Shown: positions 34,650-44,250, counted from the stretch's first letter. The stretch: 64,000 nucleotides of DNA from Scybalenecus merdavium (GCA_018714405.1 DVNM01000012.1:1-64000); one strand, 5' to 3'. The notes: generated from the letters alone by a model not told the origin. Numbers and translations are program-made.

Positions 34650-34678
34650 TTGACATTGCCTGCTTTATTTGATATAAA
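34650..34678 (+). promoter_or_regulatory. Strong sigma-A promoter of the giant gene
   Basis: TTGACA and TATAAA separated by exactly 17 bases in a very AT-rich context. Transcription should begin near 34685. Confidence 0.8.
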
Positions 34679-34684
34679 TAAATT

Positions 34685-34832
34685 GTATTTGTTCGTTTGT
34701 TTTGGATAAAGTGTTTAAAAATTCACGCAAATGTTACCGTTCGGTGAACAAGCGCGTGAAGTTTTTAACTCCGGACCAACGCGAAAAATCGCCCGTCTTC
34801 CACACGGGAATCTTAAAGAAGGAGAGATGATT
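34685..34832 (+). promoter_or_regulatory. About 148-nt structured leader of the giant gene
   Basis: Three small stems are visible: GTTACCG/CGGTGAAC near 34733, CGCGT/ACGCG around 34753-34783, and CCCGT/ACGGG around 34792-34808. The last lies just before the GGAG ribosome site at 34821. It matches no riboswitch I recognise. Confidence 0.4.
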
Positions 34833-37800
34833 ATGAAAAAGACGAGCAAAAAGCTCCTCAGCTTGTTCTTAGCTGTGGTCATGGCTGTGTCGGCTTGCTC
34901 TGTCGGGTTTACCGCTTTGGCGGCTGAAACCAACCCCGACTACAAGCTTTTCAACGACTCCAACAGCCTGGATGCCGAGTCCAGCATTGACGCCATCAAT
35001 GAACTGCTCGACAACCGCTTGCCCGATATCTTGGACATGATCGGTGCGGATTCACTTGCCGCCATCGGCATTGACGCACAGGACATCGAGGATATCAAAA
35101 ACTATGATTCCGGAGGTAAGTATGACAGCGACGCGTTCTATGCGTTCATGACAAAGCTGGCCGACTACCTGCTTGGAATGATCAACGGAAACGGCACGGC
35201 GACCGCTTCTTATTTTGGCGAGGACTACAGCAACCTTACGGACTGGCAGTATTCCTTTGTTGAAGACGAAAGCGCTCCCGTAAGCTACTTTGCACTTCTC
35301 AACTATGCCGAGAAGATGCAGGACTCCGAGTACAAGGCCGCTGCTAAGTACAGCGAGGAAAACCTTGACGACCTGCAGGCCCTGACCGAGCCGTTCACCG
35401 AGGAACTGGCCAGCCAGGAAAGCGCTGCAACGAACGTTGAAACGGGCCTTGTCGCCGCGCTGCTGAAAGAAGCGGCTGTGGCCGACACCGTTGACGCAGC
35501 GTTCAACAGCGGCAAGGGCTTCTCCTACCAGCTGATCGCCGATACGGTCGTTGCGATCGACGGCACGCAGTACGCCCTGTCGAAGAGCAACACGGCTTAT
35601 CCCTACATACTTGAGGCACCGGCTTACGCAAATTACAGCGAAGCAGATGTAGAGGCTTATGTAAACGGCTATAAAGCCGAGGCTGCACAGGTGGGACTTG
35701 GTTGGTTCGATCCGGCTGCCGATGTTGCCGGCGCACTCTACTGCCACTATATGTTCGAAACGAATTCTCTGTATGCGGACGTACTGGAGGCTGCTTCCAT
35801 CAACTACTACGCAAAGGCCGGCGGCCATACGTTTTCCTATGACGGCCAGGAGATCACGCCTTCCAACTACATGACCGTTCTCGGCAATGTGTACACAGGT
35901 TCTGATTTCGTGGCGGATTACGGCGACGGCTACAGCGACCTTACTGAGGCACAGGCAAACGGCGCATACCAGTTTGCCCTCGACAAGATCTATGTCGCCC
36001 TGATCACCGGCGTAGAATCTGTTTCGTTTGCAGACGCGGCATTCGCCGCTTACGATGCTTCCAAAACGAATGACCTGAAGTCCATGAATTACTCTTTGGC
36101 CTTCACAGAGGGTCTGGCTGTTTCGGAAGGCGTTGTAAGCCAGAGCGAGTATAACGCGATCGCAAAGGCCAACAACAACAATGCGGCTGCGGTCTATGCC
36201 GACATCTTCGAGACGGTCAGCGAAGAGCCGATCATCACGGCTTCCTCCAACACCGTTTTGGAAACGCTGGATGTGCAGGCAGCAAGCGGCGCGAATCAGG
36301 TCAGCTACGATTACGAGACCTATGCCGTTTCTTCAGATTCGCTGATCGCGCTGAACGAAACGCTTAACGGCTATATTAATACGATTAATGATATTAAGGA
36401 TATTAAGCTGATCGGCGGCTATCTCGTAAAAATCATTAATAATGCCATTAAATCTTTTGGTGTAGACATTACGCTTGACACACTTGTCAACATGCTGACC
36501 GACGTGGTTATCAATCTTGCCGAACATCCCGGCGACACCATTTTTGCGCTGATGCCGTTCCTTGTGAATGTTATCGACAACCTGGCTGCACCGGCACTGC
36601 TTGGTGAAGAGCAGTCTTCTGCCAACGAGATGCTGTTCGGTACCACGGAAAGCAGAGAATATGCTGACCGCATTCAGAAAGCCATCAGCCGTATTATGGA
36701 ACTTGTAAACGGCGGCGATTTTGGTATTGGTGATATCGGCGAACTGCTGAGCATCCTTACAGACGAAATCGGCATTTCGAATATCGGCAAGCTGATTGCA
36801 GATATTTTAGGCGGCCTGTTTACGGCGGATGTATCTAATTTCATTAAAAAGTGCGGTGGTGTATTTGGCCTTCTCAAGGCATTCAATGTGCTTGACATCA
36901 CCCAGTACTCCCAGCAGGCAGGCGATGCAACGCTTGGTTATGATCAGGACGCACCCTACGTCAACATGAACCGTGCGCTGCCGATGCTGCTCAACTGGAT
37001 CTGCGGCAACACCGGTTATCTGTCTGCCAATGACCTTACCTATTATAATACAGACCCGGACGGCGACGGCGAAGCAGAGTATGCTGAAAACGTACCGGTC
37101 ATCACAAACCTGTATGTTGTGGACAATGCGCTTGCCGGCCTTTATGGTCTGGACAGCATCACCGGCGGCATGGATGCAACTGTGGCCGAGATCCTCAGCG
37201 AGCTCATCACATTTGCCACTTCGACCGTGACCGACCTTTATGGCCCGAACGGTTCTACGCAGCTGGATGGCGGCGCGAACGACCTGTTCTCCGCTCTGCC
37301 CGAGATCGTCAACGGTCTTGGTCAGGATTTTGCCGAAAAGTATTCGATCGGTACGGATTGGCACTTCGGCAGCTTTATCGGCGGTTCTTACGGTTCTGCC
37401 AGCACGAACAGCAGAATGACCGTTATCGACAAGCTGTCTGACATTTCGAACAGCTCCAATTACGCACTCAACGCTTCCAATGCCCAGGCGGCTATGGAAG
37501 AAATCGTGAATGTGTTTGCAAACGGCTGGATCAACGCGCTGCTTGACCTGCTCAACGACGTGGTCGGCACCGAAAACGCCATTACCGGCGAGATCCCGAT
37601 CGTTTCCGGTCTGCTGAATGCGCTGGGCGGTTTTTCCGAACAGAGCATCCTGACGGATGTTATTAACAACGTGTTCCAGCTCGACCGCGACAGCAAGTAT
37701 TCTTTCACCTTTGAGGAAAGAGACAACGGCTATGTCGGTATTCCGTCTGAGGTCGGTTATTTCCTGATTGAAAATATGGACACACTGATCGGCATCATTA

Positions 37801-40800
37801 TGCAGATCGTGGAAAACACGCAGGCTGCACCGGCTGCTGCAAGCGCTGCGCCGTATGCCATCACCCAGGATGCACCTGCGGCTGCTGCGCAAGCTGCTGA
37901 AGCTTCTGCCATTTCCAGAGCGGCAGGCGGCAGCTCCATCAGCGATGCGGACGAAGCTGCGGCCGACCAGCTGATGACTACGCTGGATGGTATTCTGGCC
38001 GATGTGCTGGACGGTTCCTTTATCAACGACTACAGCACCAGTGAAACCGACAGCATCCTTTCCGGTGTGTTCGACCTGCTTTCCAATTACATCGGCGCCA
38101 GCAATTCGAGTGCTTATCTCAGACTGCTGGACGGCTACATGAACAACATCATCGTGGCGCCGAAGGCCGACGGTACGCTGGACGAAAAAGACGTATACAA
38201 CAACGACAACCTGACGAATTTCGTCGTTCGTACCTATGCGCTGCTGGAGGATATCATCGACGTGGTCGGTGACGAGAATCTGGCCGCTACACAGTATAAC
38301 GACAACTACAATCTGGCTGTGGAAGCCATCAAGGGCGTTATCTCTCCTGACGCCGTCGGCATCCGTCTGAGCGACAACACGAGCGCCCAGAACAAGATCA
38401 TGGATCTTGACAGCTGGAACGATGCCATTCAAAACGGCAAAGTCAATGTTTCCATTGACTGGAACGTCAAGACCGGCGACAAGGAAAGCTTCTATGAAGG
38501 CATGGCTTCCAGCCTGCGTGTGGTTTCGTCCATCCTTTCCGTGCTGCTGCTTGACACCGGCTATTATGCCAACGTGCTGCAGCCGATCCTGGCCGGTCTG
38601 CTGTCTGACATGGACGTTCAGGTCGAAGTGATCGGTGAAGGCGTTACAACACCGTCCGCTGCTGTACTTCCTGCAAGCGAAGTGAACACGGCAGACGATG
38701 CGCTGATGGCGATCATTCGTCCGTTTGGCGCCGTGCTCAACGCGCTGCAGGCGCAGCCGCTGACCACCGTGGTAGACGTGGTCAAGGGCCTGGCCAAAGT
38801 GCTGCAGGGCACCAACCCCGACCTGCTCGACATCGTGCTCAACCTGGTAGCTCCGCTTGACAGTGAACTGCTTGGTCTGGCTGCGATTGTTCGCAATCTG
38901 TCGCCGACACTCGCGGACAAAATCGAAGGTTTGGAAATCGCCAGTATCCCGATCGACATCAACGGCATGACCGCTACGATCGCGATTCGTGTGGAAGGCA
39001 TCGTGGCCAATATCGCCGGTTTCGACATCAAGATCCCGATCGATGATGTTGCACAGTTTAAGGCTTTGTGGAACAAACTCGCTCCGATACTTGGCAGTGT
39101 GCTTGGCATGGATTTGACGCTGATCAACGGTGAAACGATCCTGTCGCTGCTCGGTATGCTGGATCTCGGCGTCACGATCCCCGAACTGGATCTTGACGAA
39201 CTGGCTTCCGCTTCGGACGCCAAGGCGCTTTTGATCATCGTTTACTTCGTGCTTGACCTGCTCGATGCTAACCCGAGCATCCTCGGCGGCAACGAGACGG
39301 TGGCCGGTGTTCTTGACTTCATCCGTCAGAACGGTATCGGCGGTATCATTGACATTATCAATACGATCCTGAGCATCACCACTTCGCCGACAGAAGTTTA
39401 CTGGATGTTCGTGCAGAAGTTCGAACTGCTCAGAACCGGCTTTGAGTATCCGCTTGGCGTAACCGCTGCGGATGCGGACAACGCGGTCGACCAGCTCGAC
39501 AATCTGGTCAGCGGCATCTTCCCGCTGCTCAGCAGCCTGGGCGTGATGGACGTTTCCGGTCTGTCCGGCCTGATTTCTGACAATCTTTACACGAACAACA
39601 TGGTCACCACGATCGCGAAGGGCCTTTACGGCGCTATGGAAGGCGACGTCGCTTCCTACCTGTCGATCGTCGGTGTGGACACCTCCACAAAGGGTGTTGC
39701 AAAGCTTCTGAATGATTCTTCTTACGGCAAGACTTATTCTGCAGCCGCAAAGACCCTGAACGGCGTCAGCTCCTGGAGCAAGGTCTCTTCGCTGAACTGG
39801 AGATTCCAGGACGGCGATCAGGACGGCTTCATTGAGGCACTTTCCGCTGCGCTGCGTCCTCTGAACGACCTGCTCGCACTGCTGCTTGTCGAGGGCAATA
39901 TCGATTTGTCCGGTCTGGTCAACAGTGTCGATGTAAACACAGGCGCGTTCAAGCTGCAGGACGGCAAACTGGTCATCACCGTTTCCGGTAAGGATGTGGA
40001 TTCCGAGGATTCCACCATCACGATCGATCTGGGCGGCGTGCTCAAGCAGCTGCAGATCTACGGCGGCAACGGTTACGACAGTGCGATCATTCCGCTGCTC
40101 GAAGCGCTCGGCTGCACCGGCGTTAAGACCTACAGCCACTATGTAAGCGATTACAATAAGGCAAAAGACAATCTGCTGATCAACGTGCTGAACCCGATCT
40201 TCTCGCTTGTTGACAAGATCGCAGAAAAGCCGTTCGATACGCTGACCGGCATGCTGCCGAACCTGGCCTACTTCCTTGAAAACGGCGGTCTTGGCCAGTT
40301 CGTCAACAACCTGCTTTCGCCGGTAACGAAACTGATCTCTGATCTGGATGCCAAGGGCATCAATATTGACGAGATCATCGAAATGATCGCCGGCAAGGAT
40401 CTGAACACGCTGGTGAAAGATGCGCTCGGCATCGACCTTGGCCTGTCGCTGACAAACCTTGGCAATCTGAACATCCATTCGCAGCTGATCCCGCTGGTGA
40501 ACTCGCTGCTTAAGAGCAGCGGCATCAACCTGCAGCTGTCGAACATCGATTGGAAGTATCTGGCTTCGCTTGGCGAGCTGAAGACCTACACCAGCGCTTC
40601 CGACCACTATGGCACGCCGAAGCGTGTGGCTGCTTACAAGGGTCAGGTCCTGATCACTGTGCTGCGCTACCTGCTTGACAACGTGCTTGCGAAGAACAAC
40701 TTCGCCATGATCACCGGCCTTGTGAACGGCATTGACATGGATGCCATGATCAAGAACATCCTGGCAAGCGTGTTCAACACCCTGAGCACGGCAACTTCGG

Positions 40801-42155
40801 ATGAGATCATCAGAGCTTTGTTTGAACTGCTTAACGGCACGCCGACGAACGCGTTCTGGGATTACACCGGTTATAAGTTCAAGTCCTATGACTTCTCTTA
40901 TCCGGCGAACATGGATATGCAGTTCATTCAGGATCTTGGCGCTACGATCGACAACCTGCTTACGGGCTTCATCGATCTGAACGGCACGATCGCTGACCTG
41001 ATCTACAAAGATGATATCATCAACACACTGGCCGAGGCCATTTACACGAACGTTGAAAAAGTAACGATCTCCGGCTCGACCACGCTGATCGACCTGCTTG
41101 CACAGACCGGTATCGACCTGTCTACTGACGCAATGGCTGACCTGCTGGTTGACAAAGATTACGGCAAGACCTTCTCTTCCGTAGCTTCCAAGATCCGTTC
41201 TGCCGGCAGCTGGGCAAACGTCAACTTCGACAAACTCAGCTGGGGCGTGACAGACAGAGAGTCCTTCCTGAATGCGCTGTGCGCAGTGCTTCGTCCGGCT
41301 TACGGCGTGCTTGACGTTCTTCTGAACGACGGTATGCTTGGCCTGTTCAGCCTGCTCTACATCCCGGGCAGCGACGGCTACACCAGCACGATCGTACCGT
41401 TCATGGAAGCGCTGAGTCTCTATAACATCAAAACACAGTATCAGTACAGAGAAGACATTGCCACAAAGGGCTATGACTACATTCTGCTCGACATTCTGAA
41501 CCCGTTGTTCGACAAGGTGGAAGATCTGCTTTATGCACCGATCCAGACCCTGTCCGGCATGCTGCCGAACCTTGCGTACTTCTTCGCAAACGGCGGTCTG
41601 CTGCAGATGGTGGATAACCTTGTGACACCGGTCACAGCGCTGCTTGACACGCTGAGCCCGATCGTAAATGTAAACGACCTGCTTGCTGAGCTGGGCGTAA
41701 GCATCAATGGCCAGGCACTTGACCTGTACCACATTTCCAGCATTCTGGAACCGTATGTGGCGCCTGACAAAGTTGTGCCGCTGCTCAACTCGCTGCTGCA
41801 GTCGCTCGACATCAACGGCACCAAGCTCAACATCACCCTGCTTGACATCGACTGGTATCAGCTGGCAAGCCACGGTGAATTGGTTCGCGAGCCTTCTCAG
41901 GCTGCAACGTATGGCATTCGCTCCTATGTGAAGGCTGACGAGGCTGAAACGCTGATCGCGGTGCTGCGTTACCTGGTTGCTGTTATCCAGGATGAACGCA
42001 ACCTTGACAACATCATCGGTCTGGTCAACGGTCTTGTGGGCGACAACTCTACAGTTTCCGGCATCGTAAGCCAAGTCATCAGTACGATCTCCACTTCGCC
42101 TGGTGATGAATTCATTGCGCAGATCGGTGATCTGCTTGCAACTATTGCTGGTTAA
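34833..42155 (+). CDS. Giant exported repeat protein of unknown function
   Basis: A 2,440-residue protein that I cannot assign to a family. A Sec signal starts it (KKTSKKLLSLFLAVVMAVSA, then ALAAE as a likely cleavage site; VSAC also resembles a lipobox). The first about 1,000 residues are mostly helical and Ala/Asp-rich. The last about 1,400 residues comprise three diverged units of about 450 residues. Recurring landmarks are S-W-x-x-V...W followed by D-x-x-S/G-F-x-x-A-L...LRP (near residues 1206, 1655 and 2137), T-L-x-GMLPNLAYF, and NSLL...IDW. The last unit ends exactly at a unit boundary. No LPXTG, S-layer homology or catalytic motif is visible. ATG 34833 is 8 bases after GGAG. Codon use is strongly biased, suggesting high expression. 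Confidence 0.9.
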   Translation: MKKTSKKLLSLFLAVVMAVSACSVGFTALAAETNPDYKLFNDSNSLDAESSIDAINELLDNRLPDILDMIGADSLAAIGIDAQDIEDIKNYDSGGKYDSDAFYAFMTKLADYLLGMINGNGTATASYFGEDYSNLTDWQYSFVEDESAPVSYFALLNYAEKMQDSEYKAAAKYSEENLDDLQALTEPFTEELASQESAATNVETGLVAALLKEAAVADTVDAAFNSGKGFSYQLIADTVVAIDGTQYALSKSNTAYPYILEAPAYANYSEADVEAYVNGYKAEAAQVGLGWFDPAADVAGALYCHYMFETNSLYADVLEAASINYYAKAGGHTFSYDGQEITPSNYMTVLGNVYTGSDFVADYGDGYSDLTEAQANGAYQFALDKIYVALITGVESVSFADAAFAAYDASKTNDLKSMNYSLAFTEGLAVSEGVVSQSEYNAIAKANNNNAAAVYADIFETVSEEPIITASSNTVLETLDVQAASGANQVSYDYETYAVSSDSLIALNETLNGYINTINDIKDIKLIGGYLVKIINNAIKSFGVDITLDTLVNMLTDVVINLAEHPGDTIFALMPFLVNVIDNLAAPALLGEEQSSANEMLFGTTESREYADRIQKAISRIMELVNGGDFGIGDIGELLSILTDEIGISNIGKLIADILGGLFTADVSNFIKKCGGVFGLLKAFNVLDITQYSQQAGDATLGYDQDAPYVNMNRALPMLLNWICGNTGYLSANDLTYYNTDPDGDGEAEYAENVPVITNLYVVDNALAGLYGLDSITGGMDATVAEILSELITFATSTVTDLYGPNGSTQLDGGANDLFSALPEIVNGLGQDFAEKYSIGTDWHFGSFIGGSYGSASTNSRMTVIDKLSDISNSSNYALNASNAQAAMEEIVNVFANGWINALLDLLNDVVGTENAITGEIPIVSGLLNALGGFSEQSILTDVINNVFQLDRDSKYSFTFEERDNGYVGIPSEVGYFLIENMDTLIGIIMQIVENTQAAPAAASAAPYAITQDAPAAAAQAAEASAISRAAGGSSISDADEAAADQLMTTLDGILADVLDGSFINDYSTSETDSILSGVFDLLSNYIGASNSSAYLRLLDGYMNNIIVAPKADGTLDEKDVYNNDNLTNFVVRTYALLEDIIDVVGDENLAATQYNDNYNLAVEAIKGVISPDAVGIRLSDNTSAQNKIMDLDSWNDAIQNGKVNVSIDWNVKTGDKESFYEGMASSLRVVSSILSVLLLDTGYYANVLQPILAGLLSDMDVQVEVIGEGVTTPSAAVLPASEVNTADDALMAIIRPFGAVLNALQAQPLTTVVDVVKGLAKVLQGTNPDLLDIVLNLVAPLDSELLGLAAIVRNLSPTLADKIEGLEIASIPIDINGMTATIAIRVEGIVANIAGFDIKIPIDDVAQFKALWNKLAPILGSVLGMDLTLINGETILSLLGMLDLGVTIPELDLDELASASDAKALLIIVYFVLDLLDANPSILGGNETVAGVLDFIRQNGIGGIIDIINTILSITTSPTEVYWMFVQKFELLRTGFEYPLGVTAADADNAVDQLDNLVSGIFPLLSSLGVMDVSGLSGLISDNLYTNNMVTTIAKGLYGAMEGDVASYLSIVGVDTSTKGVAKLLNDSSYGKTYSAAAKTLNGVSSWSKVSSLNWRFQDGDQDGFIEALSAALRPLNDLLALLLVEGNIDLSGLVNSVDVNTGAFKLQDGKLVITVSGKDVDSEDSTITIDLGGVLKQLQIYGGNGYDSAIIPLLEALGCTGVKTYSHYVSDYNKAKDNLLINVLNPIFSLVDKIAEKPFDTLTGMLPNLAYFLENGGLGQFVNNLLSPVTKLISDLDAKGINIDEIIEMIAGKDLNTLVKDALGIDLGLSLTNLGNLNIHSQLIPLVNSLLKSSGINLQLSNIDWKYLASLGELKTYTSASDHYGTPKRVAAYKGQVLITVLRYLLDNVLAKNNFAMITGLVNGIDMDAMIKNILASVFNTLSTATSDEIIRALFELLNGTPTNAFWDYTGYKFKSYDFSYPANMDMQFIQDLGATIDNLLTGFIDLNGTIADLIYKDDIINTLAEAIYTNVEKVTISGSTTLIDLLAQTGIDLSTDAMADLLVDKDYGKTFSSVASKIRSAGSWANVNFDKLSWGVTDRESFLNALCAVLRPAYGVLDVLLNDGMLGLFSLLYIPGSDGYTSTIVPFMEALSLYNIKTQYQYREDIATKGYDYILLDILNPLFDKVEDLLYAPIQTLSGMLPNLAYFFANGGLLQMVDNLVTPVTALLDTLSPIVNVNDLLAELGVSINGQALDLYHISSILEPYVAPDKVVPLLNSLLQSLDINGTKLNITLLDIDWYQLASHGELVREPSQAATYGIRSYVKADEAETLIAVLRYLVAVIQDERNLDNIIGLVNGLVGDNSTVSGIVSQVISTISTSPGDEFIAQIGDLLATIAG

Positions 42156-42171
42156 TCTATAACCAAAAATC

Positions 42172-42204
42172 AAGCCGGCGTCTTTGGACGCCGGCTTTTC
42201 TTTG
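42172..42204 (+). terminator. Terminator of the giant gene
   Basis: AAGCCGGCGT / ACGCCGGCTT stem with a six-base loop and a T-rich tail, 16 bases after the stop. Confidence 0.9.
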
Positions 42205-42262
42205 TGTACCGTGGAATGTTGTGAAAATCAATCGGTTCTGTTTTGGCTTTGAAAAGCAAAAT

Positions 42263-42306
42263 AAAAACACCCTGTATCGGCAAAATGCCATGATACAGGG
42301 CGTTTT
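42263..42306 (-). terminator. Terminator of the GH43-like gene
   Basis: ACACCCTGTATC / GATACAGGGCGT stem with a loop of about 13 bases and T-runs on the minus strand. Confidence 0.7.
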
Positions 42307-42372
42307 CTGTTTCATATGGTTGTTTTTGGTTCGCGGGCGCGGTTGCTGCTTGGTTAGATATTGCAGAATACG

Positions 42373-43200
42373 TCAGTGCTTTTCTGGTACATCGGCTTTC
42401 AGTATACTGCAGTGGCGCAGTTCGGCCGGGAAATCCACATCCACTTTTTGAAAGTGCATAAAATCTTCGGTCGTGCTGCATGTGTAGGCACCGTGCATAA
42501 AACAATCTGCAAATAAATAGTACTGCCCGTTCTTCTGAACGATGTACGGCCCCTCCGTCAGGTGACCGGTCACAGGTTTCGTTATGCCGCCAAACGGCGC
42601 ATGCAAACTTGTTGAAAAGGCCAAGCGAATGTTTTTGTACCTTGTCAACTCGGTATTGCCGCCGCGTTCGTCTTTAAATGCCATCACCCAGCCGCTTTCT
42701 GTTTTGCAAAGCGTTGCGTCAATGCAGTTAAATCCCGGGTCAAAAAACAGCTCCGGCTGTGAAAACGTCTGAAAATCTTTTGTAAAACAGCGCCAGATGC
42801 GGTGATTTTTTATGCCCAGCCGGTTGGTTTTGTGAAAGCTGCTGGACCAAAAGAGCATATATTGCCCGCTTTCGTCGTCAAATACACATTCCGGCGCCCA
42901 GCAGTTGGCTGTATCCGGCAAATGTTCCATAATGCCCAGGTACACCGGCGCGCTCCAGTGCTGCAGATCACCGGAAACAGCGGTGCAGATACTTCTTGTT
43001 TTCCATCCGTTTGTAAAGATAACGCGGAATTGCCCGCCTGCCTCCCGCAGCAAAAACGGGTCACGCACAATGTAGCTGCCGTCCCTCGCGCGCGGTATCA
43101 AAGGTGCGCCGCCGTTGACCGGCGTCCAGTGCAGCAAGTCTGGGCTTTCGGCCAGGTGGAAACCCAGTGTGCTCTCGGTGTGGTAGCTCATGTAATACAT
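42373..43200 (-). CDS. GH43-like beta-propeller glycosidase
   Basis: A 275-residue protein with the five-bladed propeller of the GH43/GH32-related enzymes. It has YIVRDPFLLREAGGQFRVIF, ANCWAPECVFDDESGQYMLFWSS, FNCIDATLCKTESGWVMAF and LTEGPYIVQKNGQYYLFAD. The acids in these motifs match the usual propeller catalytic positions, but the substrate cannot be inferred. There is no signal peptide. The start at ATG 43200 is fixed by AGGAGG seven bases upstream, and the longer frame to 43257 lacks support. It stands alone, convergent with the giant gene. Confidence 0.85.
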   Translation of the reverse strand: MYYMSYHTESTLGFHLAESPDLLHWTPVNGGAPLIPRARDGSYIVRDPFLLREAGGQFRVIFTNGWKTRSICTAVSGDLQHWSAPVYLGIMEHLPDTANCWAPECVFDDESGQYMLFWSSSFHKTNRLGIKNHRIWRCFTKDFQTFSQPELFFDPGFNCIDATLCKTESGWVMAFKDERGGNTELTRYKNIRLAFSTSLHAPFGGITKPVTGHLTEGPYIVQKNGQYYLFADCFMHGAYTCSTTEDFMHFQKVDVDFPAELRHCSILKADVPEKH

Positions 43201-43300
43201 AGTAAAACCTCCTGTCAGGTTTATTGTAGCATGCGGCAGGGGAAATGTATACGGCATTTGTACAATTTAAATATTTGCTTTAATTTTGCTGTGTATGGCA

Positions 43301-44020
43301 TCAAATGTGCATAGCGCCCCAGACCAGGCAGAAACCGCCGATGCCTGCCTCCAGCACCGGCACTAAAATACCAGATGCCTTTTCCAGCAGCTTTTTGCAG
43401 AACATATAAAAACGGTCAAAATATTTTTGCGCCGTCACATAGACGATGTACATAACGATCAGCGGCAGCATGTACAAAATGTTGTACACGACCAGCAGCA
43501 CGGTGATCTGCCAGAACGACAGGTCAAAACCAAACATGTAGGCCAAAAATGCAAAATACGGCATAGAGGTCATCAGCTCCGCAAACGTAGCGCCGGTGCC
43601 CAAAAGCACAAGTGCTCCCGGTGTGACCGATTTTATTTTTTTGCGCACGGCTTGCTCGTCGGCGTTTTCTTTTTCGGCATCGTTCACTTTTGCCGGTTTG
43701 TTTTTTAAGATCTTGCGTGCAGCCGTTGCAGCGGCAACGCCAAGCAGAACAACGCCGGCCGCGGCCAGAAGCATAAAAAGTGCGCGCTTTGCCGAATCCG
43801 GCAGGCCGCTTAAAAGGCCGCCAACATTTTCGATCACACCAAAGTAGGCCAGGTAACCGAACAGTAAACTGATTATGCCGGTCGGCAGAATAAAGTACCA
43901 GATGTGATGCGGCTTTTTCACAAGTCCTTGCAGTACAAATTGCTGGGTGATGGCCATCGGGTTCAGGCTGTCTGCCGCACCCGCCGCGATCGTTGCCGTG
44001 ATCAGTTCAAACAATTTCAT
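43301..44020 (-). CDS. Six-helix DSLNP-motif membrane protein under riboswitch control
   Basis: A 239-residue integral membrane protein with about six helices (about 5-25, 41-66, 80-102, 134-155, 163-190, 215-238) and a charged cytoplasmic linker at 103-133. The first helix contains AADSLNPMAI and the fourth GTGATFAELMTSMP, an internal pseudo-repeat that recalls the LysE/GAP/CcdA superfamily of small exporters. I do not recognise a named family. Its mRNA begins with a ykkC-class riboswitch and terminator, so it is probably an exporter of guanidine or a related ligand. GGAGGA touches ATG 44020; a TTG at 44014 with better spacing is the alternative start. Confidence 0.85.
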   Translation of the reverse strand: MKLFELITATIAAGAADSLNPMAITQQFVLQGLVKKPHHIWYFILPTGIISLLFGYLAYFGVIENVGGLLSGLPDSAKRALFMLLAAAGVVLLGVAAATAARKILKNKPAKVNDAEKENADEQAVRKKIKSVTPGALVLLGTGATFAELMTSMPYFAFLAYMFGFDLSFWQITVLLVVYNILYMLPLIVMYIVYVTAQKYFDRFYMFCKKLLEKASGILVPVLEAGIGGFCLVWGAMHI

Positions 44021-44042
44021 TCCTCCTTGCAGGCAACAAATA

Positions 44043-44074
44043 AAGCCCGGGAGCATAATTGCTCCCGGGCTTTT
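44043..44074 (-). terminator. Riboswitch expression-platform terminator
   Basis: AAGCCCGGGAGCA / TGCTCCCGGGCTT stem with a short AT loop and T residues on the minus strand. It overlaps the 3' conserved block of the aptamer. Confidence 0.88.
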
Positions 44075-44148
44075 CTCCCGCCGTGTACGCAGCTTTTGCT
44101 GCGCGCTTTCTCTTGGACCAGACGGTTTCCCCGGAACCCTAGAAAGCT
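44043..44148 (-). promoter_or_regulatory. ykkC-class (guanidine-I type) riboswitch
   Basis: The minus strand contains the conserved ykkC blocks in order: CTAGGGTTCCG (44132-44142), CTGGTCCAAGAGAAAGC (about 44105-44121), ACACGGCGGGA (44076-44086) and AAAAGCCCGGGAG (about 44062-44074). The last block is also the 5' half of a terminator stem, so ligand binding should free the downstream gene from termination. A promoter lies just upstream and a membrane protein downstream, which is the classic layout. Guanidine is the likeliest ligand. The related subtypes for ppGpp, PRPP or nucleotides share the core and need to be excluded. Confidence 0.88.
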
Positions 44149-44161
44149 TTTCATTGCGCAC

Positions 44162-44190
44162 ACTATAGCATATTTGAAAACGGCTGTCAA
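44162..44190 (-). promoter_or_regulatory. Promoter of the riboswitch transcript
   Basis: Minus-strand TTGACA and TATAGT with a 17-base spacer, placing the start of RNA near 44155, just ahead of the aptamer. Confidence 0.8.
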
Positions 44191-44250
44191 GTCCTTTTCC
44201 GGTTTTTCTAATATTGATGATATTTCTAAAAAATGCAGCAATATTTCGCT

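Noticed and set aside
36807..42173. A 1,788-codon open frame antisense to the giant gene
   Set aside because: It is in the same codon register as the sense gene. It is open because the sense gene almost never uses TTA, CTA or TCA codons. It has no ribosome site or family match.
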